A DNA stretch of 64,000 nucleotides. It comes from JAOUEA01 sp963719165. Lineage in GTDB: Bacteria; Actinomycetota; UBA4738; HRBIN12. The translations under genes were made by a program, and so were the position numbers. The notes beneath the pieces were generated by a model. It was given only the letters and a program-made list of their open reading frames with translations. It was not told where the DNA came from and did no database searches. This document shows positions 1 to 7,836 of this stretch, in pieces; within the stretch, counting starts at the first letter, position 1, and each line of letters opens with the position of its first letter. Where the stretch lies: NCBI GenBank assembly GCA_963719165.1, contig CAVRAV010000001.1, positions 248,001-312,000 of the forward strand, read 5' to 3'.

Positions 1-87
1 GGGGTGGCCTACCTGTTGGGGCGGGGCCACCTGAGCCCGCAGGCGATGGAGATCGGGCCGCCAGAACGCGCCTCGGTTGGGGCCTGA
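1..87 (+). CDS. C-terminal end of an unidentified protein (partial)
   Basis: Frame 1 is open from the window edge to a TGA at 85-87, giving only 28 residues with a short hydrophobic start (GVAYLLGRG) and a polar tail. That is too little to name a family. It lies about 96 bases upstream of ftsE on the same strand. In many actinobacteria prfB occupies this place, but the tail does not look like a release-factor C-terminus to me, so I leave it unassigned. Confidence 0.4.
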   Translation, partial: GVAYLLGRGHLSPQAMEIGPPERASVGA

Positions 88-100
88 GCTGGCCTTCCAC

Positions 101-115
101 GGTTCGCGGCGAACC
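101..115. promoter_or_regulatory. 15-base palindrome upstream of ftsE
   Basis: GGTTCGCGGCGAACC is a perfect inverted repeat (7 bp arms around one base) in the 96-base gap before ftsE. A second copy of the half-site GTTCGCG lies 21 bases downstream, at 123-129, inside the palindrome TTCGCGAA (124-131). Spacing of two helical turns suggests a protein-binding operator. Folded differently it could be a weak hairpin ending the upstream gene, although no T-run follows. The regulator is unknown. Confidence 0.35.
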
Positions 116-183
116 TCCACAAGTTCGCGAAAGGTCTCTGGTAGGGTGCTGACGTTCCCCCTCCCCGACCCCCAAGGCCGTCC

Positions 184-861
184 ATGATCAGTCTTCAGCG
201 CGTATCGAAAACCTACAAGAACGGCGTGACGGCCCTCGAGGACGTGGACGTCGAGGTGGAGAAGGGCGAGTTCGTCTTCATCGTCGGCCAATCGGGATCC
301 GGCAAGTCGACCATGATCCGGCTCCTGATCAAGGAGGAGGAATCCACCAAGGGCAGCATCTACGTGGGCGGCAAGAACCTCGGGAAGATGTCCAGCTGGG
401 ACGTCCCGAAACTCCGTCGCAACGTCGGCACCGTCTTCCAGGACTACAAGCTCCTCACCGACAAGACCGTCTTCGAGAACGTGGCCTTCGCGCTCGAGGT
501 GATCGGGAAGCCGCGGAACGTGATCGACCAGCGGGTGCCCGACATCCTCGATTACGTCGGCCTGGGGGACAAGCTCCGGAACTACCCCGACGAGCTCTCG
601 GGCGGCGAACAGCAGCGCGTGTCTATCGCGCGGGCGTGCGTGAACCGGCCGCTGGTCCTGCTCGCCGACGAGCCCACCGGCAACCTCGACCCGAACACCT
701 CCGTCGACATCATGCGGCTGCTGGACAAGGTCAACCGGATCGGCACCACCGTCGTGATGGCGACGCATGACCAGGCGATCGTCGATGCGATGCGCAAGCG
801 CGTGGTGGAGCTCGACAAGGGCCGCGTCATCCGGGACCAATCCCGCGGGGTCTACAGCTGA
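184..861 (+). CDS. ftsE: Cell division ATP-binding protein FtsE
   Basis: ABC-type ATPase of the FtsEX complex, which acts at the septal inner membrane and couples ATP hydrolysis to activation of periplasmic peptidoglycan hydrolases. The 225 residues match FtsE length. Walker A is GQSGSGKST (about residues 35-43), the signature is LSGGEQQR (about 138-145) and Walker B is LLADEPTG (about 160-167), with a D-loop and switch His (ATHD) after it. The ATG at 184 is followed directly by the conserved start MISLQRVSKTY. It overlaps ftsX by one base (TGATG), so the subunits are translationally coupled. Confidence 0.97.
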   Translation: MISLQRVSKTYKNGVTALEDVDVEVEKGEFVFIVGQSGSGKSTMIRLLIKEEESTKGSIYVGGKNLGKMSSWDVPKLRRNVGTVFQDYKLLTDKTVFENVAFALEVIGKPRNVIDQRVPDILDYVGLGDKLRNYPDELSGGEQQRVSIARACVNRPLVLLADEPTGNLDPNTSVDIMRLLDKVNRIGTTVVMATHDQAIVDAMRKRVVELDKGRVIRDQSRGVYS

Positions 862-1772
862 TGGCCCGCATCGACTACTACTTCCGCGAGACGGCGACGG
901 GCCTGCGCCGGAACCCCGTCGTGGCCTTCGCCGCGGTGGTGACGGCCTTCATCGCACTCTTCCTCTTCGGGCTGGCTCTGTTGATCACGCGCGAGTTCAA
1001 CCTCGTCATCGAGGCGTGGACGGGGAACGTGCAGGTGGCCGTCTACCTCAACGACCCGGCTAAGCCCGACACGGTCGCGCACATCCAGGACAAGCTCACC
1101 GGCCTCGCAGCCGTCGACTCGGTGGAGTATTGGGACAAGACCAAGACGTGCTCACAGTTCGAAACGCTCTTCGCGAATCAGCCGACGTTCACAGAGAACG
1201 TTGACTGCGAGAAAGTGATCCCCACATCGCTGCGGGTGAAGTTGTCGGACCCGGCGCTCTACGACCAGGTCACGGCCGCGCTCTCGTGCGAGCCGAACGC
1301 GCAGAACCAGATCGTGTGCGCGGAGGCGGGCGTGAAGAACGTAGCCGATTACCGGCAGGTCTTGAACCGGCTCAACGCCATCACGAGCGTGCTCAAGATC
1401 GTGCTGGGCGCGCTGGCCGTCGTGATGCTCGTCTTCGCCATCGTGCTCGTCGCGAACACCCTGCGGATGGGGATGTTCGCGCGACGGCGGGAGATCGGCG
1501 TCATGCGGCTCGTGGGAGCAACGAACTGGCGCATCCGCGTGCCCTTCCTGATCGAGGGCCTGGTCGAGGCGCTCGCCGGAGCATTCCTTGCCACGCTCGC
1601 GCTGTTCCTCGTCAAGGTGTGGGGCATCGACAGCCTCCGCGGCGATATCGCGTTCGTGCCGCTCGTGAAGAACACCGACCTCCTCGTCATCATCCCGTGG
1701 ATCGCCATCGCGGCGGCCTTCGTGGCCGTCGTCGCCGGCACGGTCGGGATGCGGCGCTTCCTCGACGTCTAG
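861..1772 (+). CDS. ftsX: Cell division permease FtsX
   Basis: Membrane partner of FtsE. The 303 residues show the FtsX layout: a cytoplasmic N-terminus, TM1 near residues 21-43, an extracellular loop of about 120 residues with three Cys residues, then three TM segments near 172-200, 222-245 and 270-295. The cytoplasmic motif MRLVGATNWRIRVPFLIEG is typical of the FtsX/MacB fold. In actinobacteria FtsX recruits secreted peptidoglycan hydrolases such as RipC through the large loop. Its ATG overlaps the ftsE stop. SmpB follows after 11 bases, so all three genes are probably one transcript. Confidence 0.97.
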   Translation: MARIDYYFRETATGLRRNPVVAFAAVVTAFIALFLFGLALLITREFNLVIEAWTGNVQVAVYLNDPAKPDTVAHIQDKLTGLAAVDSVEYWDKTKTCSQFETLFANQPTFTENVDCEKVIPTSLRVKLSDPALYDQVTAALSCEPNAQNQIVCAEAGVKNVADYRQVLNRLNAITSVLKIVLGALAVVMLVFAIVLVANTLRMGMFARRREIGVMRLVGATNWRIRVPFLIEGLVEALAGAFLATLALFLVKVWGIDSLRGDIAFVPLVKNTDLLVIIPWIAIAAAFVAVVAGTVGMRRFLDV

Positions 1773-1783
1773 GCGCGAACCGC

Positions 1784-2254
1784 ATGAGTCCGCAGAGCGA
1801 CGACGGCGAGCGGGTGGTGGCGTCGAATCGAAAGGCGCGACACGACTACGCCATCGCCGAGACGCTGGAATGCGGCATCGTCCTCACCGGCGACGAGGTG
1901 AAATCGCTACGGGGAGGTCGCGCGAGCCTGGCCGAGGCCTACGCGCGGACGCGGGGTGGCGAGATCTGGCTCGAGGGCATGCACGTCCCGCCCTACGAGC
2001 AGGGCGACACGAAGAAGCACCTCCCTATGCGCCCGCGGAAGCTGCTCCTGCATCGGCGCGAGATCGCGCATCTGGCGGAGCTACAGGACGAGCAGCGGTT
2101 GGCCCTGATCCCGCTCCGGGTGTACTTCACGCACGGGATGGCTAAGGTCGAGCTCGGTGTAGGAAAGGGCAAGCGGTTGTTCGAGAAGCGGCAGTCGATC
2201 GCCAGGCGCGACGCGGAGCGCGAGATGCTCCAGGCCGTGAACCGCCGGCGCTGA
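1784..2254 (+). CDS. smpB: SsrA-binding protein SmpB
   Basis: Small RNA-binding protein (156 aa) that delivers alanyl-tmRNA to stalled ribosomes. The frame is open much further upstream through ftsX, but the ATG at 1784 is chosen because it lies just after the ftsX stop and yields the conserved core: NRKARHDY, TLECGIVLTGDEVKSLR, EQGD, PRKLLLHRREI, then the basic C-terminal tail (KGKRLFEKRQ...RDAEREM) that enters the decoding centre. Its RNA partner ssrA begins 86 bases downstream, the common bacterial arrangement. Confidence 0.96.
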   Translation: MSPQSDDGERVVASNRKARHDYAIAETLECGIVLTGDEVKSLRGGRASLAEAYARTRGGEIWLEGMHVPPYEQGDTKKHLPMRPRKLLLHRREIAHLAELQDEQRLALIPLRVYFTHGMAKVELGVGKGKRLFEKRQSIARRDAEREMLQAVNRRR

Positions 2255-2315
2255 CGCGCGGGAGCCACGCGGGCCGTGGTGGCGGCGTACCCTCAAGGCG
2301 TGTCGGGGCAGGCCG

Positions 2316-2321
2316 TATACT
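2316..2321 (+). promoter_or_regulatory. Candidate -10 element for ssrA
   Basis: TATACT lies 19 bases before the mature tmRNA 5' end, in the gap after smpB. It is close to the consensus Pribnow box and stands out in GC-rich sequence. No convincing -35 is visible 17 bases upstream. A short 5' leader would be removed by RNase P. Confidence 0.45.
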
Positions 2322-2340
2322 CCCACGGACAACTGCATAT

Positions 2341-2694
2341 GGGGGTGTACTGGCTTCGACCTGGACGTTCATCGTCTGGGGGAAGCGGGCCGTGATCCCG
2401 GATGTCACGTTAAACGCCGGACCAAACACAAGCGCCAACGACAACTACGCGCTCGCTGCCTAACTAGTTAGGTAGCCGCCCCCCTCGGGCCGCCTGTGAC
2501 CGAGGGATGGGCGTCGTGAGCAGGCTTACCTGCATGGCTCCGTCCGGGGGCCGCGGAGGGACATCGCACCCGGGCTGGGCGAAGGGTCCTCTGCCGGTGG
2601 GAGCCCCGAGCCGAGATCTCTCCACCTGGCTGCGCCCGGAGAAGCCCCAGTCGGTCGCCTAGGGACGCGGGTTCGATTCCCGCCACCTCCACGA
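2341..2694 (+). ncRNA. ssrA: Transfer-messenger RNA (tmRNA)
   Basis: One-piece tmRNA. The 5' GGGGGTG (2341-2347) pairs with CACCTCC (2684-2690) as the acceptor stem, followed by discriminator A2691. The CCA is not encoded (CGA follows). The T-arm is GCGGG-TTCGATT-CCCGC at 2667-2683. The mRNA-like part resumes at GCC 2416, within the typical TTAAACGCC context, and encodes the 15-residue tag AGPNTSANDNYALAA ending at TAA 2461. The last residues ALAA form the usual ClpXP/Lon-type degron. The middle of the gene would form the pseudoknots, which I did not fold base by base. It works with SmpB encoded just upstream. Confidence 0.95.
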
Positions 2695-2738
2695 ACGCTC
2701 AACGGCAGCGATGGTCGTTATCGGAGCGGCGCCACGAT

Positions 2739-3185
2739 TCACGCGTCGTTCGACGGTGCGATCTGCCCGGATCCACGTCGGATCGAGGCGCCCGCCGGCC
2801 CGGCCTCGACGACGAGCGGCTGGCCGGGCGCGATCGACGCATACGTCGCGTCGTCCGCCACCACCACGGGCATCGCCGCGCCATAGAGCTCACGCGCCAC
2901 CATCGATCCCAGCGCGAGGATCGGGTCGGCGTTCAACAACACGATCCCTTGCGGCGCGGATCCGTTGCGGATGGACTCGGCCAAGACGTAGGAGCTGGAG
3001 CTGGATCCTCGGCCGGCCGGCATGACCACGATGCGCCCGGTCACCGCGGCACCCACTTGGGGATGGTGCGGGTCGATCACACGCCCCGTGAGCGGGTCGA
3101 GACCTCCCCACAAGCTGAGGGGATCATCGAGCACAAGGGCGCGTCCGCGACCCGTGCCGGCCGCGAGGGACCTGGCCTCAGCCAT
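2739..3185 (-). CDS. Aconitase X swivel (small) subunit, DUF126
   Basis: 148-residue protein with the aconitase X swivel-domain signature: VLDDPLSLWGGLDPLTGRVIDPHHP at the start and VMPAGRGSSSSSYVLAE in the middle. The Ser run binds substrate in characterised relatives. In bacteria, AcnX enzymes with separate or fused subunits include cis-3-hydroxy-L-proline dehydratases, while archaeal ones dehydrate mevalonate 5-phosphate. The gene overlaps the large subunit by 8 bases on the same strand, as expected for a heteromeric enzyme. The downstream neighbour is the convergent tmRNA gene. The substrate is inferred from family only. Confidence 0.85.
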   Translation of the reverse strand: MAEARSLAAGTGRGRALVLDDPLSLWGGLDPLTGRVIDPHHPQVGAAVTGRIVVMPAGRGSSSSSYVLAESIRNGSAPQGIVLLNADPILALGSMVARELYGAAMPVVVADDATYASIAPGQPLVVEAGPAGASIRRGSGQIAPSNDA

Positions 3186-4443
3186 CCCACAACCCGGCGA
3201 CGCGAACCACGCGGCCGGCGGCCGCGCTCCGCACGCATTCCTCGAGGGTGCCGAACGCTACGGTGAACCCCAGGTTCGCGGGCGCGTACCAGGCCCACTT
3301 GGCCGAGTTGGTCATGACGGGCCCGTCCACGTCGTGGATCACCGGCGTGATGTACGTGCAGGTGTCGGTGACGAGGGTGACGCCGGCGGCCTCGAGGGGT
3401 CCGAGCACCCCCAAGCGCCCCGCCTCCGCGAGCCCGTCGCGACCGGCGTTCACGTAGAACGGCACGCGAGGCGCGTGATCGCCGAGGAGGTCGGCCAACC
3501 GCTCGAGCTCGGCGAGGGAGCAATGGGGCGTGCCGACGCTCACCGCCCCGATCGGCGCATCCGGTGCGACCGAGCCCAGGTCGTCGAGCGCAACGCGGAG
3601 ATCTTCGGCCCTCAGCGTCACGTCGATCTGCGGCGGGAGACCTCCCGTCGCGTCGAGGAGCGTGGGGGCTTCGGGCGTGATGCCGATGGCGTGGAACATC
3701 GCCACGGACCCGGAGGAGGCGGCTGCGGCCCCCAGCGCCTTCAGGTGATCTTCGGTCGTGGATCCCGGGTCGAGGCCCGTGATCGCCGGGAGCAAGGTGC
3801 CCGTCGCCGCGCCCACCACGTGCCCGATGGCGGCGAAGCCGGCAGGATCCTCCAAGACCCGGCGCGAGATCGCGTCCGCGCGGAACACCGCCTGTGCCCG
3901 GCGGCCCTCGTCGAGGTGGAGCCCGGCTGCCGGCGCCCGCCCGGTGATCGCGCAGCAGATATCGATGAAGTCGCCGTAGCGCTCCGTGCGCGCCCCCAGG
4001 ACCGAGTTGCAGAACGCGATGGCGTTGGACTCGGCCCACGCGACGTGCGCGCCGAAGCCCGGCCGCTCCGGGAGCTGATAGGGGGCACAGGTCCAGGTCG
4101 GTCGGCATCCCATCGCCCCGTACGCGTCCATGAGCGCGCGCGCGGCCTGCGCCGTCGCGGGATCGAGCTGAACCAGTTCGGGGTGAAGCAGGTCGAGCGA
4201 CGAGACGTTGAGGGTGGTGGGCACGGCGACGATGGCGTCACCGTCGAGGAGCGCCCGGGCGAAATCCAATCCGGCCTGCCCGTGATACAGGCACCCGTCG
4301 ATGTGCGCGCTTTCGATGTCGAGCAGGCGGGAGGCGCCCGTGACCTCGGCCATCCCAACCACGAGCCGCATGGCCAGGCGCGTGGCGGCTCCGCGATCGC
4401 CCGCGAGCGCGGCGCGATCCTCGACCGTGAGTTCCAGGGTCAT
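3178..4443 (-). CDS. Aconitase X catalytic (large) subunit, DUF521
   Basis: 421-residue AcnX catalytic subunit, a Fe-S cluster (or mononuclear iron) dehydratase related to aconitase but much shorter. Recognisable stretches are MRLVVGMAEVTGASRLLDIESAHIDGC near residue 30, AYGAMGCRPTWTCAPYQ near 110 and AWAESNAIAFCNSVLGART near 135, and Cys residues that would ligate iron are present in each. It is followed with overlap by the swivel subunit and preceded with a 4-base ATGA overlap by an AlkP-family gene, so the three are co-transcribed. By family it is most likely a cis-3-hydroxy-L-proline dehydratase, but another hydroxy-acid substrate is possible. Confidence 0.85.
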   Translation of the reverse strand: MTLELTVEDRAALAGDRGAATRLAMRLVVGMAEVTGASRLLDIESAHIDGCLYHGQAGLDFARALLDGDAIVAVPTTLNVSSLDLLHPELVQLDPATAQAARALMDAYGAMGCRPTWTCAPYQLPERPGFGAHVAWAESNAIAFCNSVLGARTERYGDFIDICCAITGRAPAAGLHLDEGRRAQAVFRADAISRRVLEDPAGFAAIGHVVGAATGTLLPAITGLDPGSTTEDHLKALGAAAASSGSVAMFHAIGITPEAPTLLDATGGLPPQIDVTLRAEDLRVALDDLGSVAPDAPIGAVSVGTPHCSLAELERLADLLGDHAPRVPFYVNAGRDGLAEAGRLGVLGPLEAAGVTLVTDTCTYITPVIHDVDGPVMTNSAKWAWYAPANLGFTVAFGTLEECVRSAAAGRVVRVAGLWDG

Positions 4444-6350
4444 CCCCCCGGCGGGGGTCCGGGGACGGGGATGTCGGCCTCGGGGAAGGACGTCGAGCCG
4501 AGCGACGCCACGCCGGCCGCGGAGAGCGAGCCCAGGTAGGTGGTCGCGAAGACCGCGGCGAACTCCCTCTGATCAAGGTGGGATTGCTCGATCGCGCTCC
4601 GAGGAACGTAGGCACCGAGGTTCTGGCGATAGCGGTAGTCCCGCAACGACGCGGCGACGTCCTCGACGGTCGCGCCCCCGTTGTCCCAGAGCCTCGCGGT
4701 GTCGAGGTAGACCTCGTGCGGAACCACCTCCTGCACGACGCCGGTGACGCCGCTGAAGCGCTCCTCGATGTGGGCGTCGAGCTGGATCGGGTCCAGGCGC
4801 ACGCCCCCCGCCGAATCGGGGAGCGGGCATTGCCCGTGATCGGCCGTGACCATCAGGACGTAGTCGCGGGGGAAGCGCTCGTCGAGGAGGTCCACGAGCC
4901 GCGCGAGCTGTTGGTCAACGGTCTCCAGCTGGAGCCCCGTCCATTTCGACGCCATGCCGTAGACGTGGCCCGTGTAGTCCGGCGACTTGTAGTTGATGTA
5001 CAGCAGGTCGGTGGACTCGCCCCGTCCAAGAGGCTCGGCATCGAACGTGGCCTCGATGAGGTCGCCCTGGTATCGGACGACGGGGGGAGAGCAGCAGTCG
5101 ATCTGGGAGCCCTTGGGCGAGAACTGGGGGTCCCAGTCCGGGGCGACGAAGTCGGCCTGGTGCCGGGCGAACACGTCGGAGCCGGGGACGGCTGCGGGTA
5201 GCCGGTAGAGATCGGGGTTGTGCGGTTGCCAGCTCGCGCCGCCCTCGTCCCAGAACACGCCGACGGGCTTGCTGCCATCTGAACGGTCCTTGCCGCCGTA
5301 GCCCAGCATGCCCATGTGCCAGACCTGGTATCCGATCTCTCCGACCCAGGCCTTGGCGCCGGACTCTTCGTACCAGAGATCCGCGAGCGTGGGAACGAGG
5401 ATGTCGCTCGGATCGGCCCGACCCGGCTCCCGGTAAGCCTTTCGCGGCCCCGCGCCGTCGCGGATGTTGTGCCCCGTGATCCCGTGGTCGTTCGGGAACG
5501 TGCCCGTCCCGATGGTGGCGTGCGCACACGCAGTCACGGCCGGGAACGATCCGTGGATCGCGTTGCGGAAGTTGGCTCCCCCCGTCATCAGACGACGAAG
5601 GGTGGGCCACTGGTCCGGGAAGTGGTCGAGCACGTTCCATCCGCCCCCATCGAAGACGAAGGTCACGATCACCTTCGGGGGGCCCCCCCGTCGGGAGGTG
5701 CGCAGCGGCAGCGGTCGGCCCGCCCGTTCGTCGCCGGGCCAGCTCGTGGACCCCATGAGCTGCGCAGCGGTGGGCGCGAGGTCGGCGAGGCTCACGCGCG
5801 CCGCACTGTCCGAGGCAGCGACGCGGCCGGGACCGTAGACCACGAGGGGAACGCGTTCGAGGTACATCCACACGCTCGCGTGACTCGTGCGCGGATCCTG
5901 CGGTACGAGGGAGAGCGACTCGCTCGCGTAGTTGCTGCTGTTGAACGGGGCGAGTAGCAGCTGCAGGTCGCCCGAGCGCCCCGGATGGTAGGAGCGGCGC
6001 ACCAGCTCCATGTACTCCGAGCCAAGGCCCTTCGCCATCGCCTCCTGCACGGGGCGGGCCGCGGGGCGCGAAAGCCTGCGGGCACCCCAGCCGACGGCCG
6101 GACCCGCGAGCGCCCATAGCAACCCGCCCGCGCCGGCCGCGACCAGGAACCGGCGACGCCCGGGGTCGGCCGGCCCATCGCCTGAGGGCCGCGAGATCCA
6201 CCGCACCAGGAACACGCCGATGGCCAGGACGAGGAGTCCGGCCGCGAGCCCGAGCGTCGCGGAGCCCGCGAAGCCCACCAGGGCGCCGACGAGGCCGCCG
6301 AGCGCGACGAGCGGGATGAGGACACGGACGTGCCTTCCGGAACCACGCAT
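4440..6350 (-). CDS. Membrane-anchored alkaline phosphatase superfamily phosphodiesterase
   Basis: 636 residues. Two TM segments lie near residues 9-50, then a Tat-like RRRFL motif (about 65-69) and a third hydrophobic stretch, so the catalytic part is probably exported and anchored. AlkP-superfamily metal motifs are visible: FDGGGWNV with PAVTACAHATIGTGTFPNDHGITGH (nucleophile Thr and metal ligands), DYTGHVYGMAS, and VTADHGQCPLPD. These resemble nucleotide pyrophosphatase/phosphodiesterase (type I) enzymes. An unusual insert near residues 130-200 looks like AlkP-type material ahead of the catalytic start. It overlaps the AcnX large gene by 4 bases. The substrate is unknown. Confidence 0.78.
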   Translation of the reverse strand: MRGSGRHVRVLIPLVALGGLVGALVGFAGSATLGLAAGLLVLAIGVFLVRWISRPSGDGPADPGRRRFLVAAGAGGLLWALAGPAVGWGARRLSRPAARPVQEAMAKGLGSEYMELVRRSYHPGRSGDLQLLLAPFNSSNYASESLSLVPQDPRTSHASVWMYLERVPLVVYGPGRVAASDSAARVSLADLAPTAAQLMGSTSWPGDERAGRPLPLRTSRRGGPPKVIVTFVFDGGGWNVLDHFPDQWPTLRRLMTGGANFRNAIHGSFPAVTACAHATIGTGTFPNDHGITGHNIRDGAGPRKAYREPGRADPSDILVPTLADLWYEESGAKAWVGEIGYQVWHMGMLGYGGKDRSDGSKPVGVFWDEGGASWQPHNPDLYRLPAAVPGSDVFARHQADFVAPDWDPQFSPKGSQIDCCSPPVVRYQGDLIEATFDAEPLGRGESTDLLYINYKSPDYTGHVYGMASKWTGLQLETVDQQLARLVDLLDERFPRDYVLMVTADHGQCPLPDSAGGVRLDPIQLDAHIEERFSGVTGVVQEVVPHEVYLDTARLWDNGGATVEDVAASLRDYRYRQNLGAYVPRSAIEQSHLDQREFAAVFATTYLGSLSAAGVASLGSTSFPEADIPVPGPPPGG

Positions 6351-6415
6351 GGAACCATTCTCCCAGAGCTGCGGGGCCGGGCGCGCAGCGCGGTGTGGCG
6401 TTCGGGTGGCGAGCC

Positions 6416-7612
6416 CTATTCAGCCCGCTTGCGGGCGGGGTCGAAGAAGGGAAGTGGGACGACCGTCGCGGCCACTTTGCCGCGCTCGCCCTCGACCGAG
6501 AACTCCACGCTGAGTCGCGTTCCGACCCTCTCGTGGGCCTTGTCCACCGAGCCGAACCCGACCATCTTCTTGATCGTGGGGCCCCAGGTGATGGACGTCG
6601 CCCGGCCCACCTGCCGGTCGTCCTTGTAGATCGGCACCGGATCGCGGTGCGTGAAGGGGCTGATGGCGGGCGCGAGCCCGTGCTTGGCGTACATGCTCTC
6701 GATCCCGGCCCAGTCCAGCGCCACCCCGACCAGCCGGCGCGCGGGGCCGCCCGCCTGCCGTTCGGCCAGGAGCACGCGCCGCCCGTTGAAGTCCGCGGGC
6801 TTGTTGAAGGCGACGAGCCGGCCGAGGCCCAGCTCGAACGGGGAGTACTGCTGCTCGGGCGCCACCGCGTGGCGCGCGCTCGTGTACTCAGCGTCGATCA
6901 GGATCAATCCGGCCTCGACGCGGCAGACGTCGAGCGCCCGGATGCCCGCGGCCCGGATCCCGTAGGCCCTTCCCACCTCGAAGAGGTGGTCCCACACGGC
7001 GAGGGCTCCGTCGTTGTCCATCCAGAGCTCGTAGCCGAGGTCACCCATGTAGCCGGTGCGGGTCACGTCCACGGGGACGCCCGCGATCTGGCTCATCCGT
7101 CGAGCGAAGTAGCGCAGGTCCGACCAGTCCTTGCCCGTGGCCCGCTCCAGCACGTCGCGACTGAGGCGACCTTGCAGCGCCAACGCCGCGGTGCCGTCGC
7201 TGACGTCGTCGATCACCACGTCCAGGAGGGACGCGTTCAGCCCGAACCATCGGTAGCAGGCGTCTGCGGCCGTTACGCGGTAGCGGTCCTCGCCGATGCG
7301 CGCCACCGTTCCGTCGTCGAGCACCTTGCCCTGCTCATCGCACCACGGCGTGTAGAGGACGCGATCGAGGGCGAGCTTGGAGATGTCACGCGTCATCACG
7401 CGATCCAGGAGCCGGCACGCGTCGGGCCCCGAGACCTCGTACTTGTACAGGGGGCTGATGTCGAACACGGCAGCGGCCTCGCGCACCGCGTTGTACTCGA
7501 TGTCGTGGAAGTCGGCGTACACGGCGGCGGAGAAGTACCCCGCCCACTCACCCCAGGCGAGCTGCGTGTTCAGCTCCTGTTCCCGTTCGAAGAACGCGGT
7601 GCCGACGCCCAT
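6416..7612 (-). CDS. GcvT-fold aminomethyltransferase-like (folate-dependent) enzyme
   Basis: 398 residues with the glycine-cleavage T-protein fold: an early DFHDIEYNAVREAAAVFDIS block, SGPDACRLLDRVMTRDIS, RTGYMGDLGYELW (folate-site region) and a C-terminal barrel domain (PADFNGRRVL...DPVPIYKDDRQVGRATS). True GcvT is about 360-370 aa. This longer form and its lack of gcvH/gcvP neighbours suggest a relative that demethylates another methylated amine, sulfonium or aryl ether with tetrahydrofolate. GGAGG (7621-7625, minus) precedes the ATG. It starts the minus-strand cluster with the AlkP and AcnX genes, 65 bases upstream of the AlkP gene. Confidence 0.75.
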   Translation of the reverse strand: MGVGTAFFEREQELNTQLAWGEWAGYFSAAVYADFHDIEYNAVREAAAVFDISPLYKYEVSGPDACRLLDRVMTRDISKLALDRVLYTPWCDEQGKVLDDGTVARIGEDRYRVTAADACYRWFGLNASLLDVVIDDVSDGTAALALQGRLSRDVLERATGKDWSDLRYFARRMSQIAGVPVDVTRTGYMGDLGYELWMDNDGALAVWDHLFEVGRAYGIRAAGIRALDVCRVEAGLILIDAEYTSARHAVAPEQQYSPFELGLGRLVAFNKPADFNGRRVLLAERQAGGPARRLVGVALDWAGIESMYAKHGLAPAISPFTHRDPVPIYKDDRQVGRATSITWGPTIKKMVGFGSVDKAHERVGTRLSVEFSVEGERGKVAATVVPLPFFDPARKRAE

Positions 7613-7734
7613 GCTCGATCCTCCATCTAGCTCAGGTCTTGCTCCGCCGACGCTTGCGCGCGAGCGCCTGCGTAGGGTAGCCCAGCCTCGTTGACCCCCG
7701 GCGCCGCCCCGGCTGACTTCAGGTCATGGGGCCG

Positions 7735-7764
7735 TTGGTGCCCCCCGGGGCCCACGGCTAGCAT
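7735..7764 (+). promoter_or_regulatory. Candidate promoter for the flavoprotein pair
   Basis: TTGGTG (7735-7740), an 18-base spacer and TAGCAT (7759-7764) lie in the 224-base divergent gap before the first oxidoreductase. TAGCAT also appears upstream of the JAMM gene (40807) and the FkbM methyltransferase (62429), which suggests a local -10 preference. The assignment is tentative. Confidence 0.3.
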
Positions 7765-7836
7765 GGGCCGTCGGCGCGGCAGATCGGCCGCCCGACCTCG
7801 TTCGGCCCCTCGTCACTCGTCGGGAGGAAACCTCGG

